Source of the DNA: Niabella pedocola
GTDB taxonomy: Bacteria; Bacteroidota; Bacteroidia; Chitinophagales; Chitinophagaceae
Length of the DNA: 64,000 nt
Direction: 5' to 3'
NCBI RefSeq assembly: GCF_021044425.1
Contig: NZ_JAJNEC010000001.1
Location: 62,001 to 126,000 of the forward strand
Positions 8,873 to 17,930 of this stretch are shown one piece after another. Positions within the stretch are counted from its first letter, which is position 1, and each line of letters opens with the position of its first letter. The position numbers were made by a program, and so were the translations under genes. Below the pieces are notes generated by a model. It was not told where the DNA came from, ran no database searches, and worked only from the letters and a program-made list of their open reading frames with translations.

Positions 8873-10063
8873 ATGTCGTTATCTTCTCTTTTACAGCGGT
8901 TTAGTGAACCTGAAACGCTGAAAATGGCCAAATTAGGCCGTGAACTGAGGGCCCAGGGGATCGATGTGATCGATCTGAGCCTGGGTGAGCCCGATTTTGA
9001 TACGCCCGAGCACATTAAAGAGGCTGCTATTAAGGCCATTAATGATAACTGGAGCCACTATTCTCCGGTTGCGGGTTTCCCGGATGCACGGGAAGCCGTT
9101 TGTGCCAAACTGAAAAGAGACAATAACCTGGATTACAAGCCGGAGCAGATCGTGATCTCCACCGGCGCCAAGCAAAGTCTGGCCAATGTGATCCTTGCAT
9201 TGGTAGATGATGGTGAAGAAGTGATCATTCCCACTCCGTATTGGGTAACCTATTCCGAGCTGGTAAAGATCGCCCGTGGAAAAGTGGTGGAAATCAGAAC
9301 CACGGTAGAACAGAAACTGAAGATTACTGCGGCTGACCTGGAAAAGGCCATTACGCCGAATACCAAGGCCTTCCTGTTCTCTTCTCCCTGTAATCCTTCC
9401 GGGGCTGTTTACACTAAAGATGAGCTGGCCAGCCTGGTAGAAGTATTTAAAAAGCATCCCCAGATCTATATCATCTCCGATGAGATCTATGAATACATCA
9501 ACTACGTGGGCAAACATGAAAGCATTGCGCAGTTTGATGAAATCAAAGACCGTGTGATCATCGTGAACGGATTGGCAAAAGGATTTGCCATGACGGGATG
9601 GCGTATTGGTTATACGGCTTCTACCGTAGAAATTGCCAAGGGCATGGAAAAACTGCAGGGACAAATTACCAGCGGTACCAATACTATTGCACAAAAAGCA
9701 ACGGTTACGGCCCTTACTGCCGATCTGGCGCCTTCTATAGAGATGACCAAAGAGTTTACCCGCCGTAAGCAACGGGTGATGGAGCTGATCAGCGATATAC
9801 CAGGCATTACCTGTACAGAACCCGATGGCGCTTTTTATATATTCCCGGATATGAGTGCGTATTTTGGAACGTCGGATGGCGAAACCACGGTTACCAATTC
9901 TGCGGATCTTTGCATGTATATCCTCAATAAGGCGCATGTGTCTTCCGTTATGGGAGCTGCTTTTGGTGAGCCCAATTGCGTACGCTTTTCATTTGCCAAC
10001 AGCCTGGAGAAAATTGAAGAGGGGTGGAGCCGTATTAAAAAGGCACTGGCGCTTTTAAAATAG
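8873..10063 (+). CDS. Class I PLP aminotransferase (aspartate aminotransferase type)
   Basis: 396-aa cytosolic fold-type I aminotransferase, probably moving the amino group between aspartate and 2-oxoglutarate. Visible active-site elements: SLGEPDF (residues 36-42), SPCNPSGA (171-178, the substrate/PLP Asn), ISDEIYE with Asp203 contacting the PLP ring nitrogen, and the Schiff-base Lys236 in LAKGFAMTGWRIGY, with the Arg of TGWR next to it. Length is normal for the AspB/AAT Ib group. The motif carries Ala instead of the usual Ser before the catalytic Lys. Monocistronic, followed by a strong terminator. Substrate preference among related aminotransferases (aspartate, aromatic, alanine) cannot be settled by reading. 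Confidence 0.9.
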   Translation: MSLSSLLQRFSEPETLKMAKLGRELRAQGIDVIDLSLGEPDFDTPEHIKEAAIKAINDNWSHYSPVAGFPDAREAVCAKLKRDNNLDYKPEQIVISTGAKQSLANVILALVDDGEEVIIPTPYWVTYSELVKIARGKVVEIRTTVEQKLKITAADLEKAITPNTKAFLFSSPCNPSGAVYTKDELASLVEVFKKHPQIYIISDEIYEYINYVGKHESIAQFDEIKDRVIIVNGLAKGFAMTGWRIGYTASTVEIAKGMEKLQGQITSGTNTIAQKATVTALTADLAPSIEMTKEFTRRKQRVMELISDIPGITCTEPDGAFYIFPDMSAYFGTSDGETTVTNSADLCMYILNKAHVSSVMGAAFGEPNCVRFSFANSLEKIEEGWSRIKKALALLK

Positions 10064-10083
10064 AAAAAATATAAACCTGTTTG

Positions 10084-10117
10084 AAAAGGACGTCCGGCAT
10101 GGTGCGTCCTTTTTTTT
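10084..10117 (+). terminator. Rho-independent terminator of the aminotransferase gene
   Basis: AAGGACG pairs with CGTCCTT around a 12-nt loop, followed by a run of T residues. It lies 20 nt downstream of the stop codon. Confidence 0.88.
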
Positions 10118-10257
10118 AGTCATCCCGGGCTGCGTGCGGATCTCAAAGCAGCAAACACGATGCGGGTGTTGTTTTTGCACCAGTTTCTGCTTAAAGTTTT
10201 GTAATTTTAAGCTGCGGATTTGAGAAAACGTTGTCCGAAATTTTCCCTAACAAAAAC

Positions 10258-12153
10258 ATGAAAGCGGTTCGTTCCTATGGTTTGCTTTTAATAGCAGGGG
10301 TTCTGTTTGCGCTGGTTCCGGTTTTGGCACAACGTGCGGTTGTGACGGGCAGGGAGGCGCAGGAGTTGCTGCGGGCACCGGATAGTAAGGCGAAGGTGGA
10401 TTCCATCATCGCATTTGCCGCAAGGCACCGGAAGAACGATTCGGTTGATACGCTGTTTAAGATCGGCTTTAACCTCGTAAACCGGCTTGCATATATGGAT
10501 GGCGAAGCCCGGCTACTGGATGCATACGGGGTTTATAACCGGGATTTTTCCCGGTATGCACTGGCATTGGCCAATCATAAAGATAGCCGGGAACTGGCCC
10601 GGAAAACAGGAGATGTACAAACAGAAATTCATGCAACCAATAATATCGGGGTGGTTTACCGGCGCCTGGATGAAAACGGCAAGGCGCTCACCTATCATAT
10701 GGAAGCGCTGCGGCTTGCAGAAAAAGTGGGCGACGATTACAGTGCCAGCGTGGCCTTAAACAGCATCGGAAACATTCATATTGTGCTGGGCAACTATAAT
10801 GATGCGATCACGTATTTCCGGAAGAGCCTGCCCATTGCCCAGAAGGCGAACAATATGCTGGGCATGGCTATGAACTACAATAACATCGGCGAGGCCTATG
10901 AATACATGGGAAAACTGGACTCTGCCGACAGCTATTACAAACAATCCCTGTTTTATAATAAACAGATCAATAATCATAAGGGACTTGCAATCTGCTATAA
11001 TTCGATTGGCAATGTACTCAAGAAACAAAGCCGCGTTTCGGAAGCGATCGCCTTGTTCGAAAAGGCAAAGCACATCACCGATACCCTCGGTGACGGCCTT
11101 TACAGTGCCAATAATTATAACAACCTGGGAAATGCCTACCTGTTACTGCATCAATACAACCCGGCAAAGGCCATGTTCTTTAATGCCCTGGCCATTTCCA
11201 GCCGCATTGGCACAATGACGGAGACCAAGAGCGCTTACGAGGGATTGATGAAGCTGAACGAAATGACCGCGCACCTCGACTCTGCATTATTTTACAGCAA
11301 ATTGTTTAAGCAATACAGCGACAGTATCGTAACGGAAAGCAACAACCGCCATGTGCGGCAGATGGAAGCCATCTATGATACAGAGAAGGAGCAGGCCCGG
11401 ATCGTTTTCCTGGAAACCAACCGGAAGAACGACCGTATTTTTCTTTTCGGCGCATTGGTGTTGTTCCTGCTGATCTTAACCTCCGGTATCTTATACTACC
11501 TGCGCTACCGGTTGCTGGAGCGCAATAAGCGATTGAGCCAGGAGCTGGAGATCCGCTCGCAGATCGCCTCCGATCTGCATGACGATATGGGCTCAACCCT
11601 AAGCAGCATTCATATTTTCAGTGAGCTGCTCCGGACCTCCGGAACCAACAAGGAAGAATTACTCACCAAGATAGAAGCAAATGCCAAAGACACGCTGGAT
11701 GCGCTGGATGATATTATCTGGCTGGTAAAACCCTCAAATGATAAATTCAGCAACCTGTGCCAGCATATCCGGGAATATGCGGTGCCGATGTTCCAGTCGA
11801 AGGGTATACAATTTCAAATTGATTTTCCGGAATCCATTTCCGAGATCCCGTTGCCGATGGACACCCGGAGAAATATCTTTCTTATCGTAAAGGAATCGGT
11901 AAATAACCTGGTGAAATACTCAAAATGTACGGAGGCCTCCATCATCGCCCGTAATGAAGAAACCGTGATCTTTTTTTCCGTAAAGGATAACGGGATCGGG
12001 TTCGACCCGGACAAGCTTACCGACCGCAACGGGGTAAAGAATATGCGGGCCCGGGCGCAGAAGATGAACGCAGGCATCCGCATCTCCACGGGATGCGGTA
12101 AAGGCACCCTGGTTGAGTTTTGGGTTACCAAAGAGAAAGCCGGAGAGGCCTGA
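10258..12153 (+). CDS. TPR-containing two-component sensor histidine kinase
   Basis: 631-aa membrane sensor kinase of the NarL-partner (HisKA_3) class. I chose the ATG at 10258, which begins a good signal peptide (about residues 1-23), over upstream non-ATG codons. Residues about 60-360 form a periplasmic array of tetratricopeptide repeats (e.g. SASVALNSIGNIHIVLGNYN). One TM segment lies near 392-415, then a short coiled linker, DHp motif SDLHDDMGSTLSS with His441 as the phosphorylation site, and a HATPase domain with N-box VKESVNNLVKYS and G-box DNGIGFD. No LuxR-type response regulator is adjacent, so it is an orphan in this window. The signal is unknown. Confidence 0.9.
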   Translation: MKAVRSYGLLLIAGVLFALVPVLAQRAVVTGREAQELLRAPDSKAKVDSIIAFAARHRKNDSVDTLFKIGFNLVNRLAYMDGEARLLDAYGVYNRDFSRYALALANHKDSRELARKTGDVQTEIHATNNIGVVYRRLDENGKALTYHMEALRLAEKVGDDYSASVALNSIGNIHIVLGNYNDAITYFRKSLPIAQKANNMLGMAMNYNNIGEAYEYMGKLDSADSYYKQSLFYNKQINNHKGLAICYNSIGNVLKKQSRVSEAIALFEKAKHITDTLGDGLYSANNYNNLGNAYLLLHQYNPAKAMFFNALAISSRIGTMTETKSAYEGLMKLNEMTAHLDSALFYSKLFKQYSDSIVTESNNRHVRQMEAIYDTEKEQARIVFLETNRKNDRIFLFGALVLFLLILTSGILYYLRYRLLERNKRLSQELEIRSQIASDLHDDMGSTLSSIHIFSELLRTSGTNKEELLTKIEANAKDTLDALDDIIWLVKPSNDKFSNLCQHIREYAVPMFQSKGIQFQIDFPESISEIPLPMDTRRNIFLIVKESVNNLVKYSKCTEASIIARNEETVIFFSVKDNGIGFDPDKLTDRNGVKNMRARAQKMNAGIRISTGCGKGTLVEFWVTKEKAGEA

Positions 12154-12217
12154 CGTATTTGAAAAACAATTCTTGCCGGATGTTTGCCAATTGCTATCTT
12201 TATTCAAATGCGTGTTT

Positions 12218-14326
12218 ATGAAAAAACTTTTTTATCTCCCGTTTGTTTTACTGACGATGAAAACCATGGCGCAGCTACAATATCCCGTAACACAAAAGGA
12301 GGCTGTTACGGACGACTATTTCGGAACCAAGGTAACCGATCCCTACCGGTGGCTGGAAGATGATAACAGCGCGGCAACCAAAGCCTGGGTACAGGCCCAG
12401 AACAAGGTTACGGACGCCTATCTTTCCGGTATTCCTTACCGGGAAAAAATAAAGAGCCGGCTGGAGTCTTTATGGAATTATCCCAAGTTTGGGGCACCGT
12501 TTAAAAAAGGGCCTTACTATTATTTTTATAAGAATGATGGTTTGCAGAACCAGGCGGTGCTGTACCGCACCAGGGATCTTAATGGAGTTCCGGAAGTGTT
12601 TATAGATCCCAATACCTTAAGCAGCGAAGGTATTGCGGCACTCAGCGGACTGTCGTTTACAAAGGATGGCACATTGTGCGCCTATGCGGTATCAAAGGCC
12701 GGCAGCGACTGGAGCGAAATTTTTGTGATGAATGCAGCAACCAAAACATTGCTCACCGATAAAATTAACTGGACCAAATTCGGTGGTGCGGCATGGAAGG
12801 GTAATGAAGGTTTTTATTACAGCGCCTACGATGAACCGGATGAAAAATCGAAACTGAGCAAGAAGAACGAATTTCAGAAAGTGTTTTACCACCGGTTGGG
12901 TACTTCACAAAAAGAAGATATGCTTGTGTACCAGGATAAGGAGCATCCCCTGCGGTATTTTAGGGTAGGGCTTACAGAAGATCAGCGTTTCCTGATCCTG
13001 AATGTTACGGAAGGTACCAGCGGCGGCGAGCTCTGGTACCGGGACCTTTCGAATACGGGCCAACAGGATTTTTCATTACTGGTAAAAGGTTTTGATACGG
13101 AATCGTCTGTGATCGAAAACAAGGGCGGGCTGCTGCTGGTGAATACCAACTATAAAGCGCCCAACTACCGGGTGGTGGCGATTGATCCGCAGCAGCCGGC
13201 AAGGGAAAACTGGAAAACCGTTATACCGGAGCAGCGGGAGGCATTGCAGGGGGTAGGTACCGCAGGCGGTCATCTTTTTGCCAGTTACCTGAAGGATGCA
13301 TCCTCAAAGATCATCGAGTATGATTTTGATGGCCGGAAGATCCGGGATATCGAATTGCCCGGGATTGGCACGGCAGGCGGTTTTGGAGCGGACCGGGAAG
13401 ACAAGACCTTTTATTATACCTACAGCTCCTTTGCCACACCGGCGGCCATTTACCAGTATGATATTGTCTCGGGCGCTTCTACATTATACCGCAAAACGGA
13501 ACTGCGTTTGAAAACGGACGACCTGGTTACCGAGCAGGTATTTTTTAAAAGTAAGGATGGCGCAAGGGTGCCGATGTTCCTAACCTATAAAAAGGGATTA
13601 AAAAAAGACGGCAACAATCCCGTGCTTCTGTATGGGTATGGCGGGTTTAATATTCCCATGACACCGGGCTTTAGTGTAAGCAACGCCTTTTTTGTAGAGC
13701 AGGGCGGTATTTATGCAGTGGTAAACCTGAGAGGCGGCAGCGAATACGGGGAAGCCTGGCATAAGGCCGGCATGTTGCTGAACAAGCAAAATGTATTCAA
13801 TGATTTTATTGCTGCAACAGAATTCCTGATTGCAGAAAAATACACCAATAAAAACAAAACAGCGGTACGCGGCGGCAGTAATGGTGGGTTGCTGGTGGGC
13901 GCCGTAATGACCCAGCGCCCGGACCTGTTTAAAGTAGCGATTCCCCAGGTAGGGGTGCTTGACATGCTGCGGTTTCAGAAGTTTACCGTAGGATGGGGCT
14001 GGACAGTTGAATACGGCAGCGCCGATTCTGCTACCTATTTTCCTTATCTGTACCGCTATTCGCCCTATCATAACCTTAAAAAAGGGGTAAGTTATCCCGC
14101 AACGCTGATTACCACCGGTGATCATGACGACCGTGTGGTGCCGGCACATTCCTTTAAATTTGCAGCACGTTTGCAGGAGTATCATAAAGGCCCCAACCCG
14201 GTGCTGATCCGCATTGAAACCAATGCCGGTCATGGAGCCGGTAAACCCACCAATAAGGTGATTGAAGAGGCGGCTGATATATGGGCATTTACCATGTATA
14301 ACCTGGGAATGAAATTCAAAGAGTAA
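12218..14326 (+). CDS. Exported prolyl oligopeptidase (family S9A)
   Basis: 702-aa serine peptidase that cleaves short peptides after proline. The ATG at 12218 gives a signal peptide (MKKLFYLPFV... ending TMAQ); an in-frame extension upstream would overlap the kinase gene and lacks a signal sequence. N-terminal S9N motifs: PYRWLEDDNSAATKAWV, then a beta-propeller to about residue 440. The C-terminal alpha/beta-hydrolase domain has the nucleophile Ser554 in RGGSNGGLL, the catalytic Asp in GDHDDRVVP (about 637) and His in NAGHGAGKP (about 672). The full triad and normal length suggest an active enzyme. It starts 64 nt after the sensor kinase and is probably transcribed separately. Confidence 0.93.
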   Translation: MKKLFYLPFVLLTMKTMAQLQYPVTQKEAVTDDYFGTKVTDPYRWLEDDNSAATKAWVQAQNKVTDAYLSGIPYREKIKSRLESLWNYPKFGAPFKKGPYYYFYKNDGLQNQAVLYRTRDLNGVPEVFIDPNTLSSEGIAALSGLSFTKDGTLCAYAVSKAGSDWSEIFVMNAATKTLLTDKINWTKFGGAAWKGNEGFYYSAYDEPDEKSKLSKKNEFQKVFYHRLGTSQKEDMLVYQDKEHPLRYFRVGLTEDQRFLILNVTEGTSGGELWYRDLSNTGQQDFSLLVKGFDTESSVIENKGGLLLVNTNYKAPNYRVVAIDPQQPARENWKTVIPEQREALQGVGTAGGHLFASYLKDASSKIIEYDFDGRKIRDIELPGIGTAGGFGADREDKTFYYTYSSFATPAAIYQYDIVSGASTLYRKTELRLKTDDLVTEQVFFKSKDGARVPMFLTYKKGLKKDGNNPVLLYGYGGFNIPMTPGFSVSNAFFVEQGGIYAVVNLRGGSEYGEAWHKAGMLLNKQNVFNDFIAATEFLIAEKYTNKNKTAVRGGSNGGLLVGAVMTQRPDLFKVAIPQVGVLDMLRFQKFTVGWGWTVEYGSADSATYFPYLYRYSPYHNLKKGVSYPATLITTGDHDDRVVPAHSFKFAARLQEYHKGPNPVLIRIETNAGHGAGKPTNKVIEEAADIWAFTMYNLGMKFKE

Positions 14327-14376
14327 TGGTGCAAAGCACCATCATATCCAAATAAAACCTGAGGGTTTATAAAAGC
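14324..14376 (+). terminator. Hairpins after the prolyl oligopeptidase gene
   Basis: ATGGTGC-AAA-GCACCAT (14326-14342) is a perfect 7-bp hairpin starting at the stop codon, and AAACC-TGA-GGGTTT follows near 14356. Neither has a clean T-run, so they may be weak terminators or processing structures. Confidence 0.35.
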
Positions 14377-14466
14377 AAAGACGATAGTGTAAGAGGCGCG
14401 GGCTGGACGGTGTCATGGAGTACCCGCAGGCCATCCCTTTAGATTTTAAAAAAAAGTAGTTGTAAC

Positions 14467-15711
14467 ATGAAGAAAGCATGGATGCATGAAGATTGGGCAA
14501 TTGTAGTACTGGGTGGTTTAATCATTCTTTTAGCCCTTTCGGGGTTGGTGATTCCCGTTCCGGTTTATTCCTGGAAAAACGGCGGCGAACTGGTGTCAAC
14601 GGTTTTATCGGTTACCAATCTCACCTATATCGGAAAACAATTACTCATTGTAACGCCCGTAGCGGCGCTGGCCGCAGCACTTACAGGGAAGCCGGTTAAG
14701 AATACCATCCTGGTATTTTTAGTGATCTTTATAATTACGCAGGTGGCCCTCGTACTGGCCGGAAACAGCATCATGAAAGAGCTGAACCTGGAAGCGGTTA
14801 TCTTCAGTCTTGCCCTCGGCTTAATCATTGGTAACTGCTTTAAATTGCCGGAATGGTTCCGGGAAGTATTGAACGCAGAATTGTATGTAAAGATCGGGCT
14901 GGTACTCCTGGGATGTTCGGTTATTTTTTCGGATGTAATGAAGGCGGGAGGTCTGGGGCTGGTACAGGCCCTGGTTGTAGTATTGTCTGTGTGGTATTTT
15001 GCTTTCTGGCTTTGCCGGAAGATGAAGGTGGATGATGATCTGACGATGATGATCTCCAGTGCGGTTTCCATTTGCGGCGTATCGGCAGCCATTGCCACTT
15101 CCGGAGCCATTAAGGGCGATTCGAAGAAATTGTCGTACGTGATTTCAATGGTATTGGTTACTGCAGTGCCGATGATGATCTTTATGCCCGTGATCGCAAA
15201 TTATTTCCACTTCCCGGAACGGGTAACCGGCGCCTGGCTGGGGGGCAGCATTGATACTTCGGGTGCTGTTGTGGCTTCCGGCTCCCTGGTGGGTGAGGAA
15301 GCGCTGAAGATCAGTACGATCGTGAAGTTTTCGCAGAATGTATTGCTGGGGATCGCCGCCTTTGCGATCTCGGTTTACTGGACCTATTCCAAGAGCACGG
15401 CTACCGGCAGCAAGGAAAAACCCACGCTGCGCCTGATCTGGCAGCGGTTTCCCAAATTTATCCTGGGATTTATCGGCGCCTCGCTGCTGTTTTCGTTTGT
15501 GGTTACCCCCGAAGTGAATGCTTCCGTAAAAAACGGGTTAAAGAGTTTGCAGGGCCTGTGGTTCGGACTGGCATTTACCAGCATCGGGCTTGAAACCCGG
15601 TTTGCCGATCTTTTTAAGAACAACAGCCGGAAGCCGCTATGGGCATTCCTCATCGCCCAATTGTTCAATGTAATCATCACCCTGATCATTGCGTTTATAT
15701 TGTTCAGATAG
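14467..15711 (+). CDS. YeiH/UPF0324-type putative anion exporter
   Basis: 414-aa polytopic inner-membrane protein of the Cons_hypoth698 (putative sulfate exporter) family. About ten to eleven hydrophobic segments are visible. Family-typical stretches are ISSAVSICGVSAAIATSGAI (residues about 195-215) in the middle and WLGGSIDTSGAVVASGSL (about 257-274). Members are annotated as putative sulfate or sulfonate exporters on thin experimental grounds, so substrate is uncertain. The gene is monocistronic between two intergenic regions. No regulator sits next to it; the LysR-type partner common in proteobacteria is absent here. Confidence 0.85.
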   Translation: MKKAWMHEDWAIVVLGGLIILLALSGLVIPVPVYSWKNGGELVSTVLSVTNLTYIGKQLLIVTPVAALAAALTGKPVKNTILVFLVIFIITQVALVLAGNSIMKELNLEAVIFSLALGLIIGNCFKLPEWFREVLNAELYVKIGLVLLGCSVIFSDVMKAGGLGLVQALVVVLSVWYFAFWLCRKMKVDDDLTMMISSAVSICGVSAAIATSGAIKGDSKKLSYVISMVLVTAVPMMIFMPVIANYFHFPERVTGAWLGGSIDTSGAVVASGSLVGEEALKISTIVKFSQNVLLGIAAFAISVYWTYSKSTATGSKEKPTLRLIWQRFPKFILGFIGASLLFSFVVTPEVNASVKNGLKSLQGLWFGLAFTSIGLETRFADLFKNNSRKPLWAFLIAQLFNVIITLIIAFILFR

Positions 15712-16118
15712 ACAGGCCGGTTACTGCTATAGCGGATCAAATAAAAATGACCAGGAGTGTGGCCGTAACCATATGCGCAGTGCCGCGTAAACCTGAGCTG
15801 CCGGTGCGCGGCACCTTCATTGTTTTTACAGTGGATTATGTATAAGATCGGCGTGCGCTGCAGCTTTCCAACAGGCAAAAATTATTTTGACGCCCTGCGA
15901 TTGACCGGGAAGAAAGGCCGGCAGGACGTGCAGCGCAGGTTAATGATCTGCAGACACTGCCCGGGGCGCAATCCGCAACAGTTGCACTCCACCATTGATC
16001 AGCAGCTGTTTTGCTGCAGGGGCACCGTGTACTTCGTTTTCCCGTATAACTGCGTTTATTGGTCCGCCGGCAGGTGTCATTTGAAGACGGCCGTATTAAA
16101 AAAATAGCCGGTAGCCGG
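15712..16118. other. Intergenic region with possible decayed coding fragment
   Basis: No intact gene. On the plus strand around 15890-16120 short stretches read like protein but in shifting frames: DVQRR, then NDLQTLPGAQSATVAL one frame over, then VSFEDGRIKK after an in-frame stop. These faintly resemble the periplasmic part of a MacB/FtsX-type permease, but the match is too weak to call. Otherwise nothing seen. Confidence 0.3.
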
Positions 16119-16147
16119 AAAAAAAATCCCGGCAATACTGCCGGGAT
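16119..16147 (-). terminator. Rho-independent terminator of the secG operon
   Basis: ATCCCGGCA (16126-16134) pairs with TGCCGGGAT (16139-16147) around a 4-nt loop. On the minus strand it is followed by a run of at least seven T residues. It lies 26 nt after the secG stop. Confidence 0.92.
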
Positions 16148-16172
16148 CTGAATATTTTAAGTAAGGGAAACC

Positions 16173-16556
16173 TTATTTCCCGGAATCTGCTTTAGGAGCC
16201 TGCTGGACAGGTTGTTGTTGCGTACCGCTGTTAAAGGGAACCGCAGGTGTTGCCTGGGGCTGTGTCTGTTGAACCGGTTGTGTGCTTACATCCTGCAATC
16301 TTCCGTTGGTGGTGCCACTCGTTTTTGTGCCGGAAACAAAGAATGTTGAAAATAAGCACAGGAGACCGATCACGGCTGCAAAGATCCAGGTACCTTTTTC
16401 CAGTACATCATTGGTTTGTTTTACACCCATGAACTGGCTGCTTACACCTCCGAAGGTTCCGGCTAAACCGCCACCTTTCGGGTTTTGGATCAACACGATA
16501 AAGCTCAGAATAACACAGGCCAGAATGATCAATATTACGAATAGAGTTGTTAACAT
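16173..16556 (-). CDS. secG: Protein-export membrane protein SecG
   Basis: 127-aa subunit of the SecYEG translocon. Two TM helices flank the conserved cytoplasmic loop: helix 1 about residues 3-23, then VLIQNPKGGGLAGTFGG, and helix 2 about 55-75. The C-terminal 45 residues are a Gln/Pro-rich low-complexity tail (QQTQPQATPAVP), longer than in proteobacterial SecG but usual in Bacteroidota. It is the last gene of a minus-strand cluster: only 3 bp separate its start from the preceding gene's stop, and a strong terminator follows. Confidence 0.93.
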   Translation of the reverse strand: MLTTLFVILIILACVILSFIVLIQNPKGGGLAGTFGGVSSQFMGVKQTNDVLEKGTWIFAAVIGLLCLFSTFFVSGTKTSGTTNGRLQDVSTQPVQQTQPQATPAVPFNSGTQQQPVQQAPKADSGK

Positions 16557-16559
16557 GAA

Positions 16560-17294
16560 TTATTTCTTTAAATGTTCGATTTTCGCTGCAAAATAAGCTC
16601 TTTTAGAGGGATTTAGCAAACTTAATTTTTGGTAAATCTCAATGGCCTTTGCTTTATTGCCTTGTTTGGCCCAAACTTCAGCCATGGCAGCGGTTTCTTC
16701 GTTTTCGCCGTGAAGCGATTTTTCCGCCATTTTTTCGATAACGGCCTCATTTCTAGCGTTGAGGCGTACTCCCGCAGTGGCATCGGGGAGGCGGCGCATG
16801 TCCTTCAGCCAGGAAGTAAAGCTCTTTAACTGACGCTCGAACTGATCGCCGGTGCCGCTTTCGTCGTTCAATTTGATCCCCTGGGAGGCAAAATAATCTA
16901 CGGTATAATAAGGCGTAAATAATAAACCCGCCTTGGCCGTATCGATGGGCTCCAGTTTTAAACCCGGGATGGCGAGCGGTGCTTCCGGGGCTTCGTTCCC
17001 GGATTCTTCAACCGGTGCACTTTCCGGATCGGCCAGCGGTTGCTCCGGTCCGGGTTTATATCCCGAAAAGAACTGGTATTGCAGTAACAGCGGATCTTTA
17101 AAATAAAGCAGGGTTTTCTGCCACTGGTTTCCGAACCCTTCGTCGCCGGTTTCTTTTAAGCGGGCCGCCAGCAGCAACTGCAGGGCAGATGCATAGGGGT
17201 ATTGCTGCACCAGCTTCTTTAGATCGGCCACCGGCAGGGGATGCCCCTGATCGGGAAAAGCCGCAAAAGCAATAGCATTAATAAAATGATTCAT
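16560..17294 (-). CDS. Uncharacterised protein with TPR-like C-terminus
   Basis: 244-aa protein starting at the ATG at 17294 (MNHFINAIAF); codons upstream are non-ATG and outside the plausible start. Function not recognised. The N-terminal ~65 residues look helical (LKKLVQQYPYASALQLLLAARL), the middle is Pro/Glu-rich (about 95-120), and the C-terminus (MAEVWAKQGNKAKAIEIYQK) reads like a single TPR hairpin ending in repeated Lys. No signal peptide or TM is visible, so it is probably cytoplasmic. Placement between lptE and secG is a gene order I associate with Chitinophagaceae, suggesting a supporting role in envelope biogenesis (inference). Confidence 0.75.
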   Translation of the reverse strand: MNHFINAIAFAAFPDQGHPLPVADLKKLVQQYPYASALQLLLAARLKETGDEGFGNQWQKTLLYFKDPLLLQYQFFSGYKPGPEQPLADPESAPVEESGNEAPEAPLAIPGLKLEPIDTAKAGLLFTPYYTVDYFASQGIKLNDESGTGDQFERQLKSFTSWLKDMRRLPDATAGVRLNARNEAVIEKMAEKSLHGENEETAAMAEVWAKQGNKAKAIEIYQKLSLLNPSKRAYFAAKIEHLKK

Positions 17295-17402
17295 GGTGTG
17301 TGATTGTTGACTGCTGCACGGATTTACCCGGGCCAAGCGTTAGGGATCTGCTGAAAATTGGATAATGCTTACAGGACCCGGTCCTGCCTCGCCAGCTACT
17401 GT

Positions 17403-17930
17403 TTACCAGTTAGAGAATATCCGGTTAAAGATATCGTCGGAAAGGCTCCGCAGCATTTCTGTTTTAAGTCCCTGTTCTGCCTGCTGCAGGGCCAATGAAC
17501 CATCATAATCAAAACTGCGGGTAACATCGTACTTCTTGGTTTGCTGGGAATGATTATCCCGTACATCGATATGTACCCCCACGTTTAAACGGTTGGTATT
17601 GGCCCGCTGGTTGGAAATACCCGAAGTGGCAAAAGAGTAGGAAGTAATGGTGCAATTGATGTCCCAATCGGCATCATCCCCATTCGTTTGCTTCATACGG
17701 GTTTGGCTTACGATCTTCTGTTTCAGCCGTTCTGTAAGTTCCGGAGCCAGCTGGGGATTTACATAGGCTGCCTTGTTTTGGATAATGCCTACCCGAACCA
17801 CTTTAACGCTATCGGGGATACTTACATCTTTAAATTTATAAACACCACAGCCGGTTTGGGCAAATGCCAGCACCAGCACTGCTGATACGGCCAGTACCGC
17901 CAACAAGGCCTTATAATTCTTCAATATCAT
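17403..17930 (-). CDS. LptE-family lipoprotein
   Basis: 175-aa predicted outer-membrane lipoprotein, partner of LptD in inserting LPS into the outer leaflet. The signal sequence (1-27) ends in AQTGC, with Cys28 as the likely lipidated residue, followed by GVYKFKDVSIP, the usual start of the Bacteroidota LptE family. The rest is an alpha/beta domain with PELTERLKQKIVSQT and NCTITSYSF. It overlaps the end of the sigma-54 activator gene by 20 bp, indicating translational coupling and one transcript. Confidence 0.85.
   Translation of the reverse strand: MILKNYKALLAVLAVSAVLVLAFAQTGCGVYKFKDVSIPDSVKVVRVGIIQNKAAYVNPQLAPELTERLKQKIVSQTRMKQTNGDDADWDINCTITSYSFATSGISNQRANTNRLNVGVHIDVRDNHSQQTKKYDVTRSFDYDGSLALQQAEQGLKTEMLRSLSDDIFNRIFSNW

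Noticed and set aside
8933..9937. 334-codon minus-strand frame
   Set aside because: Antisense to the aminotransferase with all catalytic residues present. A shadow frame.
12113..12217. Longer start for the prolyl oligopeptidase overlapping the sensor kinase gene
   Set aside because: The ATG at 12218 gives a proper signal peptide; the extension removes it and overlaps the upstream stop.
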